64,000 nt of DNA from Nereocystis luetkeana (Eukaryota; Sar; Phaeophyceae; Laminariales; Laminariaceae): the NCBI GenBank assembly GCA_031213475.1, contig JARUPZ010000019.1, positions 3,126,770 through 3,190,769 of the forward strand, given 5' to 3'. Both the position numbers and the translations under genes were made by a program. Numbering within the stretch: position 1 is the stretch's first letter; each line of letters opens with the position of its first letter. The notes beneath the pieces are model-generated. The model was not told where the DNA came from. It was given only the letters and a program-made list of their open reading frames with translations, and did not search any database. Shown here piece after piece: positions 59,601 to 64,000 of the stretch.

Positions 59601-62600
59601 GATACCCTCCTGCGCATTCCATTCCATACCATACCATACACCCCCCTGCGCAACGCCTACCCCACCCCCCCCTGGCCTGGCCTAGCCCGCACATCGGTGT
59701 TTCGCATGAAAACGTGCTTGCTTGCCCGCGGTGCTTGTTTGCTGCGTGCTCTCTTGCTTGGTTGCTTTTACTTGTTTTAACTTCTTCCGCTCCCTCACGG
59801 CGTGCTCGACGGCCTGCTTGTTATTCCTTTTTCTTATTATGATTCACTTTTTCTTGCGTTTACTTATGCTGGTACTCACTGACTCGACGTGTTTTTCTCC
59901 CCCATGCCTATTTTCCTGTACACCTATAATACGTAAACAGAGAGAACATCTGGACATACATATATTTATATACTCCCCTATGCCTATTTTCCTGTACACC
60001 TACAATACGTAAACCTGAGAGAACTTCTGGACATGAATATATATATATACTCCCCTATGCGTATTTTCCTGTACACCTACAATACGTAAAAATGAGAGAA
60101 CTTCTGGGCATATACTCGTACACATATATATACACCTTTCGCTTCCCGAGGTTTCCACTTACTCTCACTGACTCGACGTGTTTTTTTTTATTTCCCTTGC
60201 ACCTATAAAATCGTTATCAGAGACTTCTTGACGTACACCATGCTTCCCGAGGCCGACTTCGACGCCCTCATGCTGAAGGAGGCCATGGACGGCTTCGGGA
60301 CGAACGAAGGGCTCATCATCAACATCCTGGCGCCGCAGAGCAACGCCCGCATACTGGCCGCCAAGGCCAGGCACGACCAAAAGGTAACACCATTTCCAGG
60401 AGGCGGGGGGGGGGGGTGGGGGGGGGGGGGGGGGGGGGGCGGGTGTGCTCGATATCATACATGGCCGTAGTCGTATGGCCGTAGACCCTCGCATCCCTAC
60501 AATGCCGGGACGGAGCGCGTCGGGGTTTTCACCGAGCAGGCAGACATTGATTACTTGCACCGAGCGCGAAGCGAAACGTGAGGTGTCCTGGAGGGCGAGT
60601 AGTCGCGCGAAGGGTGAGCTGCGTCCTGCTAAGAACCGGTTGTCAGGCGACTTGCATGTGGATGACAGCTGCTGCAATGAGTCAATTTATTTTCGGGCGT
60701 GGCCACTTCCAGAGACAGCAATGGGAGTACTATGTAACTGCCTCTTGGGTGCCTTGCCATGAGCACTACGTGATACGAGCATTCTCAGTTATGCGGAGTA
60801 AAGGTTCTTCACCTCGCACAAATGATCTAGCTCGACAACCAGCTGTGGCGACCGCCAGAAAAAAAAAAAAAAAACGGTACCCTGGTCGTGTAGCTCACGT
60901 AGTGAGCGGCATTTTTTACAGTGTCGTTGCCAACCGAACCCAACCCAACCAGGGTTCCAGGAGGGGAGGGGGGGGGGGGGTCAGCAGGCGTGCATGCTGA
61001 GAGTATACCCCCGCCTCCTCCACTGCCGACGCCTCGCTTCGCGTGAGTGCCTATTAATAGTAGACTCGCCGAGGAATGCACGGCCCGCGATACAAACCGT
61101 CAAGCGCATACTACTCGTACACAGAGGCATTGACCCCCTCCCCCTCCCCTCCTCCCTCCTCGTCCCTCGTCCGTCCCCCCCCCGCCCCCCCTCCCCGTCT
61201 CCCCCAACCCCCCCCCCCCCCCCCCCCACCCTCCTCCCCCCATCCCTCCTCCCCCTCCCTCCTCCCCCCCCCTCCTCCTCCCCCCCCTCCTCCTCCCCCC
61301 CCCCCCCCCCCCCCCCCCCCCACTCCCCTCTTGGTCATTGCCTTACCCCTGTGACGACGTGCGTTGTTTCTGTTCGGCAGTACCCTAAGCCTTTGATCGA
61401 CCGTCTGAAGTCGGAGCTCAGCGGGGCCCTGGAGGACGTCGTGGTGTCCCTTCTCAAGGGACAGAGGCAGGAAGATGTGGTGCGTATCTGGTACAAAACA
61501 AAAAAAAAACAGGGCGTGCGGATTGTTGTGAATAGTAGCAGCGTGTGTCGTGTATTCAAATTCCGGGGATATACCTGGTGATACGTTTCCCCCAAGACAT
61601 TTTGTTTTTTTCTTGGGCGCCGGAAGATGTTCGTTTCGGGACAAAGTTTTACGCTAAGACACATTTGTGTTTTTTTTCGTTCCAAGACATTTGTTTGGTT
61701 AGGATATACTTTTTTTTCACGTTCTCGTGTACGTACACTCTCCGCTGTTGCGGGGGGGGGAGGGGGGGGGGGGGTGTACTTGATAGGAGAGATGTGCTCG
61801 ATCTCATGCATGGCCGTAGTCGTATGGCCATAGACCCTCGCATCCCTACAATGCCGGGACGGAGCATGTCGGTTTTCACCGACCAGGCAGACATTGCTTG
61901 CACCAAGCGCGAAGCGCCGTGAGGTGTCCGGCGAGTCGCATGAAGGGTGAGCTGCATCCTACTAAGAACCGCTTTTGAGGCGGACTTGCATATGGACGAC
62001 AGCTTCAATGAGTTGATTTAATTTCCGGTGTACCAGGTAGGCATTTCCAGAGACAGCAATGGGAGTACTATGTAACCGCCTCTTGGGTGCCTTACCTTGA
62101 ACACTACGAGATACGATCATTCCCAATTGTGCGGAGTAAAGGTTCTTTACCTCGCACAAATGATCTAACTCGACAACCAGCTGTGGGCGACCGCCAAATA
62201 AAAAACAAAAAAACGGTACCCTGGTTGTCTAGCTCACGTAGTGAGCGGCATGTTTTACAGTGTCGTTGCCAACCGACGCCAACCCAACCTATAAAAAATA
62301 GGGCGGGGGGGGGAAGGGGGGGGGCTACTCATGTCGTGCATGAAGACGGGGAGCGTAACTCATGTTTTTCTTGCCTTGGTCATTTGACCATTGACCACGC
62401 ATTCCTTTCGAGACGGTTGGAGGAACTCGTGCCCGCGCTTGCCAAGCGAGACGCGGTGGGTAAGAAAAGGGTAATCCACTATTACTAGATATTATCGCAC
62501 ATGGTATATACGTATATACATTGAAAAAACTCACTTTTTTTTTGTAATACTCGCGGGCGTTTTTTTTTCTTCTCGTTTTTGTGGCTGCTCTCCCTCCCAC

Positions 62601-63777
62601 CGAAAACCTGCAGGCAGCACGGCGGTTCGTTTGTTCACCGCACCCAACCGCGTGACACCTAGCAGGCACCTAGCAGGCACCTAGCAGGCACCTAGCAGGC
62701 ATCTATTACGGGGGACCATAGTTAATGGGACTTGTGGTGTACATAAAAACCTATATATTTTACCTTTTCTACCAACAATATTTGGTCCTATTAACTATGG
62801 TCCCCCCTAATAGCAGGCACCTAGCAGGCACCTAGCAGGCACCTACTGCTGTTGTACCTCAGCACCAAAGTTGTCGGTAGACATGATTTTTTTTTTTGGC
62901 GCCGTCTCTCACTCTTGTGTGCTTTGAGTATTAACCCAATTTAGAACCGCAGTCCCGTTTTGGGACAAGCCAGTCAATTTTCAAGTATTTTGTCCCCAGA
63001 ACGGGACTGCGTCCCTGAAGGGGTTAAATAGGAGCTCCCCACAAGAAAAAAAAAAACTATACGGGGGGCCGTATTTAATAGGAGGACCTACATTGGACAC
63101 AAAAACCTATTTATTTCACTATTTTTACCGACAATATTTGGTCCTGTTTCCTATGGTCCCCCGTAATGCTGAAGTTGTTGTGCCGTGAGTGTTTAGATCG
63201 GCGTTCGTCACAGGAATATGAAAGTGCCGTCTCCTGATATGTACCTGATGTGTACTTACAGCAGTGTATTCACAGCGCTGCACCGCACGCACCTCACCTC
63301 ATCGGACCAAAAGCAAAATAAAACAACCTTACACCAAAAACCAAAACCCAAAACCAAAACCAAAACAACCCAAAATGAAAAGTACCCAAAACCAAAAACC
63401 AAAAACCAAATCCAAGAACGAAGAACCAAAACAACAAACCGGAACCGAAACCGAAACCGAAACCAAAATCGAACCCAAAAACCGAAACCAAAACCAAAAA
63501 CCAAAAACCAAAAACCAACTCTTTTGGTTTCCTCCTCCGCCGCGATCAATGCTTCTTTTTCGCCGTGCCTCTTTTGCTGCCTCTGTCGTTTGTCTTCCGC
63601 TTGTCTTTTGCTGCCTTTTGCTGTCGGGCGGTCTGGTGGTTGATTGAGCAGGTGGACGAGAGCTTGGCGGTGAGGCAGGCGAAAGAATTGCACGACGCGG
63701 GGATCGGGAAGAGGATGGGCACCGACAAGAAGACGTTCATCCGCATCCTCACGCAGGCTTCTCGCCCCCAGATCAAG
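36162..63777 (+). CDS. Annexin gene, 12 exons traced, 3' end outside the window
   Basis: Joining 36162-36254, 46029-46169, 47358-47481, 48526-48617, 49622-49723, 51980-52105, 54747-54863, 57260-57412, 58647-58825, 60221-60383, 61381-61479 and 63652-63777 keeps one frame for 505 codons with GT..AG borders. Annexins are Ca2+-dependent phospholipid-binding proteins built of about 70-residue repeats. GxGT-type loops, where type-II calcium sites form, are seen in KGIGTKED, KGMGTNEE, KLIGTDND, KGLGTNDS, DGFGTNEG and KRMGTDKK, so at least six repeats. Exons 4-5-6 and 10-11-12 match in order (SELSGNARKLMVMLLL / SELSGALEDVVVSLLK; EQAAALHDAGVNKLIGTD / RQAKELHDAGIGKRMGTD), pointing to internal duplication as in double annexins. 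No signal peptide or membrane segment is seen. Exon 1 joins across a 9.8-kb intron and is the least certain part. Introns are full of MITEs. Confidence 0.85.
37457..38390. mobile_element. hAT-like TIR element (about 0.93 kb)
   Basis: CCAGGGATGCGTATTTCC at the left edge and its exact complement GGAAATACGCATCCCTGG at the right. CAGGG(A/G)TG-type ends are typical of hAT elements, but an 8-bp duplication is not readable. Inside are T/C-rich subterminal repeats and no transposase. TATTAATA and TACCAGGTA lie directly at its left edge. Confidence 0.65.
38880..39287 (+). CDS. Possible exon of an unknown protein
   Basis: One frame, open from about 38882 to a TGA at 39285-39287, gives a plausible globular stretch: AITQTHWRAVAPGRPLRPNA, DPQSEMLRLSTALAMVSARR and a hydrophobic segment MSFALAVGVVACPLL. 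A CCCAG acceptor lies at its start. No family is recognised. An overlapping minus-strand frame (38726-39352) is equally open and GC-rich, so either may be chance. Confidence 0.25.
   Translation, partial: ASQQAKAITQTHWRAVAPGRPLRPNAIPLDPQSEMLRLSTALAMVSARRGAIAKGMSFALAVGVVACPLLRAPEDMFPLVDKKLNMRSAQSCRWVSHEQKAGSISRGAGRPHVEAVLSSWHTAAAAAVDCLQRTR
39288..40329. other. Repeat remnants, no gene seen
   Basis: Four TACCWGGTA or TATTAATA motifs fall between 39367 and 39862, and MITE B lies at 39866. The rest shows no coding signal. Confidence 0.4.
39866..39997. mobile_element. MITE family B, rearranged copy
   Basis: Left arm CAGTCCCGTTTTGGGGACAAA. The right arm is partly duplicated (two ACGGG blocks around 39946-39972). 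It ends GGGTTAA followed by TA. The left end (TTAATATATACTGG) is eroded. Confidence 0.6.
40330..40790 (+). repeat. Tandem array, unit about 175-185 bp, near 3 copies
   Basis: GGTCGACACTGCCTCGCAC occurs at 40400 and 40578, with a diverged third (CGACACCGCCCCGCG) near 40755. Each unit also has GGTCCCATCCCC, ATCAGA(A/C)A(T/C)CC and ACAACTC(C/T)(A/G)ACAACCC. Confidence 0.7.
40790..42441. other. 1.6 kb without a supported gene
   Basis: A 151-residue frame (41473-41925) and its overlaps have no recognisable domain. CGGGCGGCCTACGCCGCCCG at 40837-40856 is a short perfect hairpin. Confidence 0.35.
42442..42785 (-). mobile_element. tRNA-derived SINE family E, copy 2
   Basis: Same head, body and A-rich tail. 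A target duplication of GTCAAGTG (left) and GTCAGTG (right) can be read at its edges. Confidence 0.85.
42958..43176. mobile_element. MITE family A, outer copy with nested copy
   Basis: Starts CTACGGGGGTCC after TA and ends CCCCCGTAT before TA. A second copy interrupts its core. Confidence 0.8.
43028..43138. mobile_element. MITE family A, nested inner copy
   Basis: Inserted at the TA of TTTACTAACAAT in the outer copy: TA is present at 43026-43027 and again at 43139-43140. This proves a TA duplication. Confidence 0.85.
43381..43495. mobile_element. MITE family B, copy lacking ends
   Basis: Inverted arms GGACTGCAGTCCCGTTCTTG and GCCCCCAGAACGGGACTGCA surround an internal repeat of GGGACAAAC. 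The terminal TTAA is not preserved. Confidence 0.55.
43536..44366. mobile_element. TIR element family C, copy 2 (inverted)
   Basis: About 831 bp, inverted relative to 5801-6628, with the same TIR (right end changed to GCGTTTCCATTGG). It is flanked by TTA at 43533-43535 and 44367-44369. It lies in the first annexin intron. Confidence 0.75.
44622..44960 (+). mobile_element. tRNA-derived SINE family E, copy 3
   Basis: Forward copy ending in a poly-A tail. It has inserted into the dispersed repeat that is intact at 5540-5800, next to a short piece of the 22880-23960 repeat. Confidence 0.85.
45302..45412. mobile_element. MITE family A copy
   Basis: TTACGCGGGATCATAGTTAA at the left and CCCCCGTGA at the right, with a small CTATG duplication in the right arm. 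Confidence 0.75.
45416..45920. other. Intron sequence, low complexity at its end
   Basis: TGATGCTTG and GATGCT words recur at 45800-45905. TACCAGGTA lies at 45741. Confidence 0.4.
46029..46169 (+). CDS. Annexin exon 2 (repeat 1, first half)
   Basis: DFIASRDVDIVRQATKGIGT then KEDMLINTLCNRTKKQLDAI; phase 0 at both ends. This is the canonical opening of an annexin core. Confidence 0.9.
46262..46815 (+). repeat. Family H repeat in annexin intron 2
   Basis: Full-length copy beginning in poly-G. Against other copies it has CCTATTAATACTAAG where they have CCTACTAAG, a clean six-base insertion. Its tail holds an (AT)n run before the closing G tract. Confidence 0.8.
47358..47481 (+). CDS. Annexin exon 3 (repeat 1, second half)
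   Basis: YESSLLKVVAGDVGGDFGKM and MRYALLDTDAYGAEIFTLAT; ends in phase 1 at AAAG|gtaagt. An (AT)n run lies just before it. Confidence 0.9.
47498..47696 (+). repeat. 190-bp polypurine (G/A) tract
   Basis: Almost pure GGGGA/GGGAG text with long G runs in annexin intron 3. It can form triplex or G-quadruplex structure. The long proline-rich minus-strand frames over it are artefacts. Confidence 0.8.
48186..48470 (-). repeat. Family H repeat, inverted copy between C tracts
   Basis: Truncated inverted copy lying exactly between two poly-C runs (about 48163-48185 and 48446-48469), in annexin intron 3. Confidence 0.7.
48526..48617 (+). CDS. Annexin exon 4 (repeat 2, first half)
   Basis: The split Gly joins MGTNEEVLIDLVNTVSNAQM and AAIKQKWEAK; donor AAG|gtgatg. 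Confidence 0.9.
49155..49280 (-). repeat. C-tract repeat family I, copy
   Basis: ATGTTGGAAATGTCTCTATT, CCGTCTCGAAAGGGATACG and GGCAAGCAACAAATAAGTAC lead to a C-rich end. Fragments or copies also lie at 47697-47735, 50995-51060, 58085-58205, 58215-58285, 58540-58620, 62330-62420 and 9122-9160, nearly always next to a C or G run. Confidence 0.65.
49622..49723 (+). CDS. Annexin exon 5 (repeat 2, second half)
   Basis: NNKSMLDCLNSELSGNARKL and MVMLLLGKKSESLD. The intron before it has a CCGACCGACC-rich tract (49394-49610). Confidence 0.9.
50154..50258. mobile_element. MITE family A copy
   Basis: TTATGGGGGACCATAGTAAG to CCCCCGTAA, TA on both sides. Annexin intron 5. Confidence 0.8.
50306..50412. 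mobile_element. MITE family A copy
   Basis: TTTCGGGGGACTACG to GGTCCCCCTTAG, TA on both sides; only 47 bases from the preceding copy. Confidence 0.75.
50561..50602 (+). repeat. (CTG)n microsatellite, about 14 units
   Basis: Uninterrupted CTG units in annexin intron 5. Long CTG/CAG runs are prone to expansion. Confidence 0.85.
50813..50918. mobile_element. MITE family A copy
   Basis: TTACGGGGGGGGCATATTAA to CCCCCGAAA, TA on both sides. Confidence 0.8.
51228..51545 (+). repeat. AT-rich tandem array, unit about 25 bp, near 13 copies
   Basis: Variants of GATACTAATAAATAGTAGAATAGATA-like units (for example at 51317 and 51371), diverged but in phase. TACTAAT, which resembles a branch-point consensus, recurs in most units. 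Annexin intron 5. Confidence 0.75.
51980..52105 (+). CDS. Annexin exon 6 (repeat 3, first half)
   Basis: SDPSLAAEQAAALHDAGVNK then LIGTDNDVFLDILGGQSRPQ. Its donor (CAG|gtgagg) opens straight into the GT minisatellite. Confidence 0.9.
52106..54157 (+). repeat. 2-kb GT minisatellite, almost free of C
   Basis: Built of GGTGTT, GGTGGT, GGTGAT words and starting directly at the exon 6 donor. It has higher-order structure: a block with GGCGGTGGTGGCGTTGATGG recurs near 52326, 52700, 53105, 53537 and 54050, and 52240-52440 is repeated near 52614-52810. Long Val- or Gly-rich and Thr-rich frames over it come from the repeat and are not genes. Confidence 0.9.
54158..54746. other. Rest of annexin intron 6, T-rich
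   Basis: Pyrimidine-rich with TTTTTTCG words leading to the exon 7 acceptor. No gene is seen. Confidence 0.5.
54747..54863 (+). CDS. Annexin exon 7 (repeat 3, second half)
   Basis: AIKTAYEQNYSMSLMRAVNK then SCSGTYKKCLLACLFPTSE; acceptor tttgttgcag. Five Cys-containing positions are clustered here. Confidence 0.9.
55050..55170 (+). repeat. Family H repeat, 5' fragment
   Basis: A G-rich run then GTGTACTCATTATCGTGCAT, the GCATCCCTACATTGCCGGGA block and a second G run, after which homology stops. Confidence 0.65.
55458..55694. mobile_element. MITE family A, outer copy with nested copy
   Basis: TTACGGAGGGCCATAG at the left. The right end runs into CCCCGCTAAC instead of CCCCGTAA, and CGCTAACTA recurs at three boundaries here, suggesting unequal exchange. 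It also carries TACCCTGGTA (55479) and TACCTGGTA (55637) absent from sibling copies. Confidence 0.7.
55504..55615. mobile_element. MITE family A, nested inner copy
   Basis: Inserted at the TA of ATTGTTAGTAAA of the outer copy, with TA at 55502-55503 and 55616-55617. It contains TACCTGGTA at 55561 where siblings have TA. Confidence 0.8.
55697..55798. mobile_element. MITE family A copy
   Basis: TTACGGGGGACCATAGTTAA at the left and TTTACTATGGTCCCC at the right. It adjoins the outer copy of the nested pair. Confidence 0.75.
56199..56614 (+). repeat. Family H repeat cut by the assembly gap
   Basis: Begins in poly-G and matches the family to ATCTAACTCGACAA, where the N gap begins. It serves as an empty reference for the insertion in the 61751 copy (GTAGGC at 56475-56480). 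Confidence 0.75.
56615..56714. other. Assembly gap (100 N)
   Basis: Exactly 100 N, the usual placeholder for a gap of unknown size, inside annexin intron 7 and inside a family H copy. Frames drawn across it are meaningless. Confidence 0.95.
57260..57412 (+). CDS. Annexin exon 8 (linker with no annexin loop)
   Basis: AATCWAAGPDPTGGMEYVTE, KALASADSSNQKDLAKALLQ, ERANVKDFVCQ. It is predicted helical in its second half but lacks a GxGT loop, so it extends the join between repeats 3 and 4. The in-frame ATG at 57302 could also start a shorter transcript. Confidence 0.75.
57926..58035. mobile_element. MITE family A copy
   Basis: TCGCGGGGGACCATGTTGAA to GGTCCCCCGT, TA on both sides, diverged. Confidence 0.7.
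58085..58285 (-). repeat. Family I, two copies in a row
   Basis: The first copy (58085-58205) has the full GTTGGAAGTGTCTCTGC, CCGTCTCGAAAGGGG and CAATGGTCAGATGACC series; the second starts at TCTCGAAGCGGATACG. Each ends in poly-C. Confidence 0.65.
58275..58512 (-). repeat. Family H repeat, two short inverted fragments
   Basis: Two consecutive 5' fragments (58275-58432 and 58433-58512), each with CATACGACTACG and ending in GAGTACACCCCC, separated by a poly-C run. Confidence 0.65.
58647..58825 (+). CDS. Annexin exon 9 (repeat 4)
   Basis: ADAGDIRKACKGLGTNDSRL with the second half (EYYHSLFGMSVAAQIKYECF) in the same exon. The intron found at this place in the other repeats is absent. Ends in phase 2. 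Confidence 0.9.
59905..60130 (+). repeat. Tandem array, unit about 84 bp x 3
   Basis: CCTATTTTCCTGTACACCTA begins each unit (59907, 59982 and, as CGTATTTTCC, 60060), followed by AATACGTAAA, GAGAGAAC and a (TA)n end. Confidence 0.8.
60221..60383 (+). CDS. Annexin exon 10 (repeat 5, first half)
   Basis: The split Arg joins DFLTYTMLPEADFDALMLKE and AMDGFGTNEGLIINILAPQS; donor AAG|gtaaca. Confidence 0.9.
60403..60985 (+). repeat. Family H repeat in annexin intron 10
   Basis: Full-length copy with a long opening G run and a closing GGGAGGGGGGGGGG. It carries small insertions (for example in the CGAAGCGAAACGTGAGG block). Confidence 0.75.
61130..61325 (+). repeat. 190-bp polypyrimidine (C/T) tract
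   Basis: Nearly pure C with CTCCT words, 55 bases before the exon 11 acceptor. Mirror in composition of the 47498 polypurine tract. Confidence 0.8.
61381..61479 (+). CDS. Annexin exon 11 (repeat 5, second half)
   Basis: YPKPLIDRLKSELSGALEDV and VVSLLKGQRQEDV; acceptor tgttcggcag after a 190-bp C/T tract. Confidence 0.9.
61751..62325 (+). repeat. Family H repeat in annexin intron 11
   Basis: Full-length copy. It reads GTACCAGGTAGGC at 62030-62042 where siblings read GTAGGC or GTATGC, so CCAGGTA has been added at a TA. Confidence 0.8.
62655..62850 (+). repeat. 11-bp tandem array (CACCTAGCAGG) split by a MITE
   Basis: About four units before and three after the family A copy at 62706-62810. 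Confidence 0.9.
62706..62810. mobile_element. MITE family A copy in an 11-bp tandem array
   Basis: Sits inside a run of CACCTAGCAGG units, splitting one at its TA. The flanks read CATC-TA before and TA-GCAGG after, so the empty site and TA duplication can be read directly. Confidence 0.9.
62941..63028. mobile_element. MITE family B, copy
   Basis: Starts TTAACCCAATTTAGAACCGC after a TA (62939-62940) and ends GGGGTTAAA before TA. Inner arms are the family AGTCCCGTTTTGGGACAAG and TTGTCCCCAGAACGGGACT. Confidence 0.7.
63060..63166. mobile_element. MITE family A copy
   Basis: TACGGGGGGCCGTATTTAAT to CCCCCGTAA; the first T of the TIR is lost. Confidence 0.75.
63325..63520 (+). repeat. CCAAAA-type low-complexity tract
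   Basis: Runs of ACCAAAACC, AACCAAAAACC and GAAACCGAAACC in annexin intron 11. Frames here are artefacts. Confidence 0.8.
63652..63777 (+). CDS. Annexin exon 12 (repeat 6, first half)
   Basis: VDESLAVRQAKELHDAGIGK then RMGTDKKTFIRILTQASRPQ; donor AAG|gtgcgt. The second half must lie past the window edge. Confidence 0.9.
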
Positions 63778-64000
63778 GTGCGTTAGAGGGGAGGGGGGGG
63801 GGGGTGATGGTATATATGTTGTTGATAGTGGTTGCTGTTGTTGTTGTATTTTTTTTTTGTTTCTTTGGTTTCGGTTTTTGTGCGAATACGAACTGCTTTT
63901 TTATTTGGTTTTTGATCGAGTTTTTGTTTGTTTTTGATTTTTTCGTGTTTTGTCTGTTTGTCAGTCTATATATTTTTTTCGCGGGGGGGGGGGGGAGGGG

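Larger units (their letters stand above)
891..62039. repeat. Dispersed micro-motifs TACC(A/T)GGTA and TATTAATA
   Basis: TACCWGGTA starts at 910, 4802, 4835, 8324, 10729, 11430, 12771, 13108, 18287, 18349, 18356, 33527, 35098, 35178, 36605, 37442, 39367, 39776, 39854, 45741, 48104, 55561, 55637 and 62031. TATTAATA starts at 891, 11533, 18585, 19611, 19854, 20090, 23604, 24189, 30447, 34052, 37436, 38106, 39598, 39763, 46444, 48865, 51234, 54899 and 61052. None lies in a predicted exon of the hydroxylase-like or annexin gene. The counts are by eye and may miss some. Confidence 0.8.

Noticed and set aside
63264..63693. Lys/Asn/Gln-rich and Phe/Gly-rich frames near 63.3-63.7 kb
   Set aside because: They arise from the CCAAAA low-complexity tract in the annexin intron; only 63652-63777 is coding.

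Overview
The window reads as nuclear DNA of a eukaryote. Protein-coding sequence is split by large spliceosomal introns with ordinary GT..AG borders, transposon debris is dense, there are long CAG, poly-C and GT tracts, and a short (CCCTAA)n telomere-like tract sits at 33.7 kb. A NUMOD3-motif protein, a Q/H-rich aspartyl/asparaginyl hydroxylase and a many-exon annexin, all in roughly 50% GC DNA with kilobase introns, make a photosynthetic stramenopile such as a brown alga my best guess. That is inference; no rRNA or organelle marker is present.

Layout. 1-823: a 19-bp terminal-inverted-repeat (TIR) element carrying a transposase N-terminus remnant. 1163-2101 (-): a protein ending in a NUMOD3-like motif. 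2441-9743 (+): a three-exon aspartyl/asparaginyl beta-hydroxylase-like gene (404 codons) whose introns hold transposons. 9.7-23 kb: no convincing gene; fold-back elements, diverged direct repeats, small tandem arrays, SINE-like pieces. 24-30.6 kb: two inverted copies of one non-LTR retrotransposon (LINE), one 5'-truncated and one near full length but broken by stops and frameshifts. 30.7-32.2 kb (-): a Ty3/Gypsy reverse transcriptase fragment. 32.2-33.4 kb: a cluster of tRNA-headed SINE-like elements, some folded into inverted pairs. 36162 to beyond the right edge (+): one annexin gene. I could trace 12 exons (505 codons, ends outside the window) with at least six annexin repeats, spread over 27.6 kb. 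Its introns hold about a dozen copies of one TA-targeting MITE, two nested, several copies of a G-tract-bounded 550-bp repeat, and a 2-kb almost C-free GT minisatellite. A 100-bp N gap lies at 56615-56714.

Main discovery candidate. Two tiny palindromic motifs are scattered through non-coding DNA far above chance: TACC(A/T)GGTA (24 perfect copies found by eye) and TATTAATA (19 copies). Comparing paralogous repeat copies with and without them shows TA replaced by TA-CCWGG-TA or by TA-TTAA-TA, so the motifs are 6-7-bp insertions at TA dinucleotides with TA duplicated. The window also holds fold-back elements flanked by TA whose termini are TTA..TAA, TTAA..TTAA and (in one) CC(A/T)GG. The simplest reading is that the motifs are excision footprints of Tc1/mariner-like, TA-targeting elements. 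The link to specific elements is inferred, not proven.
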